This document shows, piece by piece, positions 1 through 5,935 of a stretch of DNA of 13,877 nucleotides. Source of the stretch: JBDLIL01 sp039714855 (GTDB lineage Bacteria > Patescibacteriota > Microgenomatia > UBA1400 > PJMF01); the NCBI GenBank assembly GCA_039714855.1, contig JBDLIL010000026.1, positions 1 through 13,877 of the forward strand, given 5' to 3'. Made by a program: the position numbers and the translations under genes. The notes below the pieces were generated by a model, which saw only the letters and a list, made by a program, of their open reading frames with translations, was not told where the DNA came from and did no database searches. Each line of letters starts with the position of its first letter. The first letter of the stretch is position 1.

Positions 1-329
1 AATACCTGAGAGCCAACATAGTTAACTTGCGAGTATAAGAATGGCTTAGTTAGACTGGCGCGTACTCCTGCTCTTGCGGCAGCATGCAAGCAAATGTCCG
101 CTTTATACTTTCTAAACAATTGGCCGAGATGTTCTCGGTTCAAGATATTGCTTAAAAAAAAGGTGAATTTTGAGTTAGCTAGCAGTGATTGGAGATTATC
201 TTGTTTTAGTTGAGGGGAATAATAATCATTGAGATTGTCAATTCCAACAACTTCATGACCTTCGCTTAGAAGTTTTTCACTCAGATGAGAGCCGATGAAG
301 CCAGCGCAGCCAGTAATTAAAAAGCGCAT
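1..329 (-). CDS. NAD-dependent sugar-nucleotide epimerase (UDP-glucuronate 4-epimerase-like), N-terminal part, cut by window edge
   Basis: This is the first 109 codons of an SDR-family sugar-nucleotide epimerase/dehydratase that runs off the left end. The ATG at 329 opens directly into a Rossmann fold: the glycine motif GCAGFIGSHL lies at residues 7-16, and the acidic end of strand beta-2 is in GIDNLNDYY (29-37). Residues 82-92 (HAAARAGVRAS) strongly resemble the HLAAQAGVR segment of UDP-glucuronate 4-epimerases of the CapI/WcaG type. The catalytic YxxxK lies outside the window, so substrate and product cannot be settled. A weak AGGA sits 4 bases upstream of the ATG. It is last in the left minus-strand block, 64 bp after the GT4 gene; that gap is AT-rich with no hairpin and no convincing promoter. 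It probably supplies a hexuronic acid or hexose epimer for the glycan. It is somewhat richer in G+C than the membrane genes beside it. Confidence 0.88.
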   Translation of the reverse strand, partial: MRFLITGCAGFIGSHLSEKLLSEGHEVVGIDNLNDYYSPQLKQDNLQSLLANSKFTFFLSNILNREHLGQLFRKYKADICLHAAARAGVRASLTKPFLYSQVNYVGSQV

Positions 330-393
330 GAAGTCCTAATTTTTTGGGGCAAGTTATTGTTAACTTTAAAGTATCCTACTATTAATTAAAAAT

Positions 394-1503
394 TTAAGAA
401 ATAGCTTTTTTATAAACCTCTATTGTTTCTCTTGCTGCTTTCTCCCAACTAAACTGATGCAGCCTAATAATCATCTTTTGCAATCTTTTTTGTTGTTCTT
501 TTTTGCTTTCTTTTAAGATTTTTTTAATGCCCCCATTGATGCTTTCTATTGATTTTGGATCAATAAGCATGGCGGCATTGCCGGTCACTTCGGGCATACT
601 AGAAATATTTGAGCTCAACACCGGAGTGCCATAATGAAAAGCTTCTAATATTGGTAAGCCAAACCCTTCATAAAGGCTGGGGTAACAGAAAAGACTTGCT
701 TCAGAATACAAAACAATTAGCTCTTCATCTGATACCTTTCCAAGAAACCTTGGCTTTACTCCCGTTAAGCGTTCGGATTTATCCCAGCCTGATTCGCCCG
801 CTATAAGCAGATCATAGTCTTTGGCTAGTGGTTGCCAAGCCTTAATAAGTCTTACTAAATTTTTTCTGGGCTCTCTAGTGCCTACAAAAAATAGATAAGG
901 TTTATTGAGCAAAAGATTCGATTTAATTTCCGAATATTTTTCTTCACTTAAATTTTTGGAAATATCTATTGTTTCTTGCGGCAAAGCTTCATAAATTACG
1001 TGAATTTTTTTTGCATCCCAGTTTAATAAATTAATCAAATCGTCTTTGGTAGATTTGCTTACGGCAATAATCTCAGCTTCTCTATTTTTAAGTATTTTCC
1101 ATGCGCGCTGATGCATTTTAAGAATTTTGGAATGAGCAGTTTCTGGAAATTTTAGAATTGCTAAATCATGAATAGTTGAAACTAACGGCAAATTTTTATC
1201 GGGGGGTTGTAGCCAATCCCAGCTGTGAAAAAGATCTATATCAGGCATTTGTTTTTTAATGGGATTAAGACCCAAGTGCCAGAGCTTTTCTAGCAATAAT
1301 CTAGGTGGATAGTTTTGAAAGATATACTCATTAAAATGATTTTGTTTAGCAAAATTTTCTAAAACTTGCTTCTGTCTTAAGCTTGAGCCATATAGGTTTA
1401 ATTTGATATTTTTTTGTTTAGTTAAAGCACGCAGAAGATTGCTTGTATAACGAGATACCCCCCTATTGTACGGAATTGATGATATGTCTATACCAATGTT
1501 CAT
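394..1503 (-). CDS. GT4-family glycosyltransferase (retaining, GT-B fold)
   Basis: This 369-residue cytosolic or membrane-associated transferase moves a sugar from a nucleotide donor onto the growing lipid-linked glycan. The N-terminal domain begins MNIGIDISSIPYNRGVSRYT, with the glycine-containing acceptor loop, and has HDL at 112-114. The donor-binding domain has VGTREPRKN at 207-215, a common GT4 signature in mannosyltransferase-like members. It also has the E-x7-E motif EGFGLPILE at 279-287, followed by GTPVLSSNISSMPEV. Length is typical for GT4. The ATG at 1503 starts exactly at the first beta strand. The gene lies 26 bp after the upstream membrane-protein gene; that spacer is an AT-rich inverted-looking stretch without a Shine-Dalgarno. 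Donor and acceptor cannot be told from sequence; the resemblance to mannosyl- or rhamnosyltransferases is only general. Confidence 0.93.
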   Translation of the reverse strand: MNIGIDISSIPYNRGVSRYTSNLLRALTKQKNIKLNLYGSSLRQKQVLENFAKQNHFNEYIFQNYPPRLLLEKLWHLGLNPIKKQMPDIDLFHSWDWLQPPDKNLPLVSTIHDLAILKFPETAHSKILKMHQRAWKILKNREAEIIAVSKSTKDDLINLLNWDAKKIHVIYEALPQETIDISKNLSEEKYSEIKSNLLLNKPYLFFVGTREPRKNLVRLIKAWQPLAKDYDLLIAGESGWDKSERLTGVKPRFLGKVSDEELIVLYSEASLFCYPSLYEGFGLPILEAFHYGTPVLSSNISSMPEVTGNAAMLIDPKSIESINGGIKKILKESKKEQQKRLQKMIIRLHQFSWEKAARETIEVYKKAIS

Positions 1504-1529
1504 GATTTTAATTTTTAATCAGCCTTTGG

Positions 1530-3047
1530 CTAATGTAAGTTTAAATATATTCTTACCAGACCGATATTTTCTTGATCTAATGCTCCCACTTCTGCAAAAC
1601 CCTTGTTTCTAATACTACTTAATAGTCTATCATCTGGATCGGTTAAATCACGCAGATAATCAAAAACTAATATAGTTTTGTAATTTTTAATAAGTTCTAA
1701 TTTTTTCTCCAAATTATTTATATTATTTATATAAAGTTTGCCCGTTACTAAAGTATCAAATTTTTGATTTTGAATTATTAATTTTGAATTTTTCTCATAC
1801 CAAATCCAAGGTGCGAATACCTCATCAAAAGAAAATATCAGCAAAGTATCTTTAGTGTCAAATTTGTTATAAATTTGGCTTTGTAAATTGCGCCAGTCTT
1901 CTCGCTGATAATTGGGGTTTCTGTAATAACTGAAAGTTGAGAGTAAATTAGTTGTGAGCAAGATAGCAAGGGTTAGTTTAACTAGTAAAGATTTTTTGGG
2001 GCTATAGAGTAGATAACTAACAAATAGATAAAAAGCTGGTAGTAAATACAAAACTCTCTTAGGTCTTAAAACTGGAATGATAAAGCTGACTAGCCATGCA
2101 GATAATAATGGAATCATTAGCCAGATTAAAATAATTTTTAAAGACTTTTCTTTGTTGATTTGTTTTAATGTTTGCCAACTAGAAGTTAGTAAAAGAAAAA
2201 CAATAAAAAAACTAGAAAAGAAAAAAGTAGCACTTATCTCTAAATCTATTACTCCGTACAAGAACTTGCCAAATACTAAAGGCAACGATTTAAATTGGGT
2301 AATGCTCACTACTGTTGACCATCCTGGCAGTTGAGATTGCCAAGCGGTACCAATTTTTAACTGCTGCAAAAACATAGGCAACCAGGGCAAAAAAGCTAGA
2401 AAAGAAAAAAATAAAGAATAAAAAAAAGCTTTAACAACTCTGCGTTTGAACAATAAGACATAGGCAATTTGGCTTAAAATTAAAAATGGGTACAAGTAAC
2501 TAGAATAAAGACCCAGTGAAGAAAGAATAAACAAGATTGTGATATTAAGTATTTGAGATTTAAGGTTTGTTTGTGATTTGGAACTTGTTGCTTGGAGTTT
2601 CAATAAAGTCAGCCAACTCAAAGTTCCAATCATAGCTGGTAATGAATAAGGTCTCAGTTCCTGAGAGTAAAAAATGTGAAAAGAGTTGCTTGCCAATAAT
2701 AATGCCGCTAATAAGCCTGCTTTTTTGTTTGCTATCTTTTCGCCAATTTTATAAGTCGCCCAAATAGTAACTAGTCCTGGGATTAGTGCTCCTATAGATC
2801 TTAAAAACCATTCTGATTTTATTCCTGTTAATCTATGTGCAAAATGCAAAATCAAATGTAATAGTGGCGGCTGAAAATCTTTTGCCAGATTTAATTGCTG
2901 GTTTGTGGGTCTGACAATTTCTAATGCTTGAGCAGCTTCATCCAACCAAAAAGAGTCGCCGATCAATACTAGGCGCAGCACTAATGCCAAAACCAAAACA
3001 AGAGTGATTTGCCAATTGTTTTTAATCAGTTTTAAAGTTAATTTCAT
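1530..3047 (-). CDS. Polytopic GT-C-type glycosyltransferase (GT39/ArnT-like, PMT_2 type)
   Basis: This is a multi-spanning membrane protein of 505 residues from the chosen ATG at 3047. GT-C enzymes take a sugar from a polyprenyl-phosphate donor and act at the outer face. The first transmembrane helix is followed by the acidic loop motif FWLDEAAQ, with D36 and E37 as the expected catalytic or metal-binding residues. QPPLLH at 59-64 and SQELRPYS at 128-135 follow, both typical of the ArnT/PMT_2 family. About ten hydrophobic segments precede a soluble C-terminal stretch of about 110 residues. In-frame alternative starts are ATG 3065 and GTG 3068. I prefer 3047 because it gives a basic residue cluster just before the first helix and a 26-bp overlap with the upstream gene, as at two other junctions here. 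The coding sequence holds two AT-rich low-complexity stretches (1758-1793 and 2547-2600) that look like lineage-specific inserts. Donor and acceptor are unknown. Confidence 0.85.
   Translation of the reverse strand: MKLTLKLIKNNWQITLVLVLALVLRLVLIGDSFWLDEAAQALEIVRPTNQQLNLAKDFQPPLLHLILHFAHRLTGIKSEWFLRSIGALIPGLVTIWATYKIGEKIANKKAGLLAALLLASNSFHIFYSQELRPYSLPAMIGTLSWLTLLKLQATSSKSQTNLKSQILNITILFILSSLGLYSSYLYPFLILSQIAYVLLFKRRVVKAFFYSLFFSFLAFLPWLPMFLQQLKIGTAWQSQLPGWSTVVSITQFKSLPLVFGKFLYGVIDLEISATFFFSSFFIVFLLLTSSWQTLKQINKEKSLKIILIWLMIPLLSAWLVSFIIPVLRPKRVLYLLPAFYLFVSYLLYSPKKSLLVKLTLAILLTTNLLSTFSYYRNPNYQREDWRNLQSQIYNKFDTKDTLLIFSFDEVFAPWIWYEKNSKLIIQNQKFDTLVTGKLYINNINNLEKKLELIKNYKTILVFDYLRDLTDPDDRLLSSIRNKGFAEVGALDQENIGLVRIYLNLH
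1758..1793. repeat. AT-rich low-complexity repeat inside the GT-C gene
   Basis: A 10-bp direct repeat, ATTTTGAATT, occurs at 1767-1776 and 1781-1790 within a longer A/T run. It encodes the polar stretch KNSKLIIQNQKF in the soluble C-terminal region. The pattern resembles the short AT-rich repeat words common between genes in Patescibacteria genomes, here kept in frame. Chance low complexity in an AT-rich gene is possible. Confidence 0.35.
2547..2600. repeat. Imperfect short-word repeat encoding SSKSQTNLKSQI in a loop
   Basis: The plus strand shows imperfect repeats of a TTTGAGATTT / TTTGTGATTTGG / CTTGGAGTTT type word. Read on the coding strand, they give LQATSSKSQTNLKSQILN, a polar serine/lysine/glutamine stretch between two hydrophobic segments. 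Such SKSQ-rich inserts, with their caaatctcaaa-type DNA, look like mobile or slippage-derived repeats of Patescibacteria that have landed in frame in a loop. That assignment rests on recall of similar sequences, not on a search. Confidence 0.45.
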
Positions 3048-4602
3048 ATATTTCGCAAGCAGCATCACAATTTCTACTAACTAATCTAAAATCATATTTG
3101 TCTTTTAATTTTTCATAGTCCTCTGTTACTTGGTGATTATGAGTGATGTATGCGTTAGAAATAAAGACTTGTTTTTTTGCTAATAATAATTTGTCATATA
3201 AATCAAGCAGATTATTTGTTTCATACGCACTGCCCCATAGCCACTGGCCTTTGTTTATAAATTCTTGATTTTTAGAAAGAGGTAGGGCTTGATAATTTTG
3301 ATTTTGATGCAGATCTATAAAAAAAGGAGGCAAAGCAGTAATCATAAAGCTGTTATTGGGTAATTGAGAGTTAAAATTAATAACAGCTTCTTGCTGCCAG
3401 GCACTTGATCTACCCAAGATGTTTTCAGAAATTATTTGCTTATAAAAATCTTTTTGCAAATAAATTTGAGATAGCAATAATGCCAGCAATATTAAATAAC
3501 TCATTTTTAAATTTTTGATATTGGCAATTAAAATAGCTAAGCAAATAATAAGAATAGGAATACTCAATACAATGTACCTAGCATCACTGCTAGTAAATAC
3601 TAAAAGCAAAGGAAACTGGGCTAGAAAAAATCCAGTAACTGTGAGGGATAAATTTTTGGTTTTAATATTTTTGCTTCCTAAGTAAATTCCAAGCATTGAA
3701 GTAAAAACAATTAAGAAATTGCTAAGTGGAAATTTCAACCAAAGAAAATTGTTTTTACCACCTATTAGTAGGTTAGAATATTTTTTTAAATTTGGAATTA
3801 GATACGAAAACGAGAAAAAAGCAGTGTTATTTGTGGCTTCAGGGCTGCTTACTTTGTTAGTCAGCAAGTTGGAAAAAAAAGCCAAATGACTTTTACCAGT
3901 CCAAGCTTCAAAGCCCAAATATATAAAAGACATTACTAAGATTCCCGCAAAATATCTGCCTAGTTTGAGCCAATTTTTTTTACTAATATGTTTGTATGAA
4001 AAGAGTAAAAATAAAAAGGCTGAGAATGGCAAGTAATTCAACTTTGCAAATATCCAGCTACTAGTAAGCAAAACAGTAAGCCAAATGGGAACTTTGTTTT
4101 TTTTGTCGAAAACTACATATACGCTAAGCAGTAAGAGTGTTAGGCCCAAATTTTCGATTAGAGCTAGTTCCGGAATCCAAAGTAAATAACCATGAGATAA
4201 GAATAAGGCCAAAAGAATAAAGATGAGAAAGTTTCTACCCTTTTGTTTGTTTAATACTTTTTGAATTATTAGATATAAGAAAGCAAGATTGGCTAATCCG
4301 AGTAAAATATTGGCCAAATAGAAAATATTTGGATTATTGGTGAATAAAAAGAAAAAGCTTAAATAAAAAGAATACAGTGGTGGAATGGGAACTCTTAGAT
4401 TGCTGTCTAAGTAATTGGCTGTCAATTTACCAGTATTTGCAAAATGTTTTGCCCTACTGATGTAAAGAATAGCATCAGGATATGGTTCTAGATTCATCAT
4501 CACATGTCTAGATTGAAAAATTGCTGGAATTGTTATTGCTAGAAAAATGAGTGAGGCCAGTATTAAGGGCCAGTGATTAAGTAGTTTCTTTTTGAAATCC
4601 AT
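3022..4602 (-). CDS. Polytopic GT-C-like membrane protein, putative glycosyltransferase
   Basis: A 526-residue integral membrane protein with about ten hydrophobic segments. After the first helix it carries a loop with acidic residue D43 in EPYPDAILYISRAKHF, followed by a proline pair in RVPIPPLYSFY (70-80). This is the arrangement expected of the first extracytoplasmic loop of GT-C glycosyltransferases. A later RYIVLSIPIL segment (in TSSDARYIVLSIPIL) is also common near the end of the membrane part. The C-terminal soluble region of about 130 residues ends with a CDAAC pair (C512, C516). It overlaps the flippase gene upstream by 26 bp and the next GT-C gene downstream by 26 bp, so the three are probably translated together. 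It could act as a lipid-phosphate-sugar transferase, or as a polymerase or ligase; family membership is weaker than for its downstream neighbour. Confidence 0.78.
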   Translation of the reverse strand: MDFKKKLLNHWPLILASLIFLAITIPAIFQSRHVMMNLEPYPDAILYISRAKHFANTGKLTANYLDSNLRVPIPPLYSFYLSFFFLFTNNPNIFYLANILLGLANLAFLYLIIQKVLNKQKGRNFLIFILLALFLSHGYLLWIPELALIENLGLTLLLLSVYVVFDKKNKVPIWLTVLLTSSWIFAKLNYLPFSAFLFLLFSYKHISKKNWLKLGRYFAGILVMSFIYLGFEAWTGKSHLAFFSNLLTNKVSSPEATNNTAFFSFSYLIPNLKKYSNLLIGGKNNFLWLKFPLSNFLIVFTSMLGIYLGSKNIKTKNLSLTVTGFFLAQFPLLLVFTSSDARYIVLSIPILIICLAILIANIKNLKMSYLILLALLLSQIYLQKDFYKQIISENILGRSSAWQQEAVINFNSQLPNNSFMITALPPFFIDLHQNQNYQALPLSKNQEFINKGQWLWGSAYETNNLLDLYDKLLLAKKQVFISNAYITHNHQVTEDYEKLKDKYDFRLVSRNCDAACEIYEINFKTD

Positions 4603-5860
4603 ATTTTTGTTTATATAAAATTAGCCCAGTAATAAGAGTGAATAAGAAGAGGCTGAATCTGGTAATTAGTCTTGTCCAGGCTGCTGCTTTTAGGCCATAG
4701 ATTGGCACAAAAATAAAATTGCCAATTAAAACAATGGCGAGTTGTAAAACGCCAGATATGGAGAAATACCAAGCTGAGTCATAGCTATAAAAGAGAGCTA
4801 CAAAAGGTATGCTGGCGATAGCTAGAAATGAAGCAGCTACTAAAATATTAAGAACAAAACTTCCCGGCATATATTCAGGACCAATTGTTAACCAAATGCT
4901 GAACTTTGAAAAAGGCAGGAAAGATAGGAATCCAAATAGTGACATTGTAGAGATGAGGCCAGCTTTTTTTATATATTTTGATAGATGCTCTTTTGTTTTG
5001 TAGCGAGCAACCCGAGGAAACAAAACATTTCCCAAAGAATAGGCTATGAGAGCAAACATCATGGATATACGTGTGGTGCCACCAAGCAAACCCGTTTCAT
5101 AAGAGTTAAGATAGTGCTGAACAAATAAAATATCAATGTGCTCTATTAAGCCAGCTAAAATGAAGGCAATTCCTGAATGTTTGGCCATTCCAATAATAAG
5201 TTTTTTTTGTTTTGGATATCTTTGTTTGAGATTGAGTTTTACCCAATCTGGCAATAGTTTTTTACTAAAGAATAGTGGAAATAAGGGAGCTAAAACATAT
5301 AGGGAAAAAATAATAGGCACCGATGATAAATTTAATAATAAAAAAAACACTGCTGATACCAGCTTGAATCCTGCCTGAAGCGCATTGACGATAACCGCTT
5401 GGGTAAATTTATGTAGCGCTTGCAGGCTAGTTAGTAGTTGCTCGTAGTAGGCAGTTGATAATCCAAATATAAAAGCGATTAAAACAAGAGAACTGTTTTC
5501 AAGATGAAGTAATCTGCTCAAATAGCTTGAGGTAGTAACTCCAACAATCGCAATTATTAAAGAAAGCATTAATCTGTATTTCATAGTCAGGCTAAAAACT
5601 GCTAGTTTTGCTTTCTTGTCATTATCCTCTGCTGCGAACTTAAAAATAGTTGAACTGAGTCCAGCATCATTAAAGCGAGTGATAATCATCACTATTGCGA
5701 AGCCGACGCTAAATTCTCCAAATTTTTCGGGGCCTAATATACGTGATATGAGTATCAGTGCTATTGCAGATAAGCCGGTAGCCAAACTGTTGCCGATGAT
5801 AGTGATGCCTGATTGGCGCACACCTTCTGAAGAAGTAAGTTTTTTTAAAATTAAGCGCAT
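4577..5860 (-). CDS. Wzx-type oligosaccharide flippase (polysaccharide biosynthesis protein, MOP superfamily)
   Basis: This 427-residue membrane protein should flip undecaprenyl-linked oligosaccharide from the inner to the outer face of the cytoplasmic membrane. The N-terminus has GITIIGNSLATGLSAIALI running into RILGPEKFGEF (residues 40-50), then NDAGLSST around 64-71; both are hallmarks of the Wzx/RfbX family. About a dozen hydrophobic segments follow, and length fits the family. The frame stays open upstream to a TTG at 5896. I chose the ATG at 5860 because it precedes a basic amphipathic start (MRLILKKL) and because a promoter-like pair lies immediately upstream. It is the first gene of the left minus-strand block, divergent from the plus-strand GT-C gene, and its last 26 bp overlap the next gene. 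Glycan specificity cannot be read from sequence. Confidence 0.92.
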   Translation of the reverse strand: MRLILKKLTSSEGVRQSGITIIGNSLATGLSAIALILISRILGPEKFGEFSVGFAIVMIITRFNDAGLSSTIFKFAAEDNDKKAKLAVFSLTMKYRLMLSLIIAIVGVTTSSYLSRLLHLENSSLVLIAFIFGLSTAYYEQLLTSLQALHKFTQAVIVNALQAGFKLVSAVFFLLLNLSSVPIIFSLYVLAPLFPLFFSKKLLPDWVKLNLKQRYPKQKKLIIGMAKHSGIAFILAGLIEHIDILFVQHYLNSYETGLLGGTTRISMMFALIAYSLGNVLFPRVARYKTKEHLSKYIKKAGLISTMSLFGFLSFLPFSKFSIWLTIGPEYMPGSFVLNILVAASFLAIASIPFVALFYSYDSAWYFSISGVLQLAIVLIGNFIFVPIYGLKAAAWTRLITRFSLFLFTLITGLILYKQKYGFQKETT

Positions 5861-5867
5861 TTGTCTT

Positions 5868-5896
5868 ATTATGGTGCTAGCAACTTGCTTTGACAA
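5868..5896 (-). promoter_or_regulatory. Candidate sigma-70 promoter for the left minus-strand block
   Basis: On the minus strand, TTGTCA (5896-5891) and CATAAT (5873-5868) each match the -35 and -10 consensus at five of six positions, with an ideal 17-bp spacer. The predicted transcript start falls at about 5861, directly at the flippase ATG (5860), which would make the mRNA leaderless or nearly so. No experimental support; pattern match only. Confidence 0.42.
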
Positions 5897-5917
5897 GTCT
5901 ACAGTGTATTATATGAG
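5890..5917 (+). promoter_or_regulatory. Candidate sigma-70 promoter for the GT-C/AsnB pair
   Basis: On the plus strand a perfect TTGACA lies at 5890-5895, and TATGAG (four of six to the -10 consensus) at 5912-5917 with a 16-bp spacer. The predicted start near 5924 would leave a leader of only about 12 bases before the ATG at 5936. No Shine-Dalgarno is seen there. The -35 box shares five bases with that of the opposing candidate. The -10 match is weak, so confidence is limited. Confidence 0.33.
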
Positions 5918-5935
5918 TTATAGCAACTAAACAAA

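Noticed and set aside
330..393. Possible promoter or terminator between the GT4 gene and the epimerase
   Set aside because: The 64-bp gap is A/T-rich with no hairpin, and no -35/-10 pair at acceptable spacing and quality; only a weak AGGA before the ATG is visible.
1521..1531. Short hairpin AGCC-TTT-GGCT at the end of the GT-C gene
   Set aside because: Only a 4-bp stem and no T tract in the direction of transcription; not a credible terminator.
5861..5896. N-terminal extension of the flippase from TTG at 5896
   Set aside because: The extra 12 codons (beginning SKQVAST) add nothing to the family's usual start, the codon is TTG, and the extension would run through the candidate -10 and -35 boxes. 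ATG 5860 is preferred.
5883..5898. Inverted repeat ACTTG-N6-CAAGT as an operator between divergent genes
   Set aside because: Arms of five bases in AT-rich DNA are expected by chance and they do not extend; not enough to propose a binding site.
5616..5930. Plus-strand open frame of about 104 codons opposite the flippase
   Set aside because: Antisense to a well-supported membrane-protein gene; no recognisable motif and no independent start signal.
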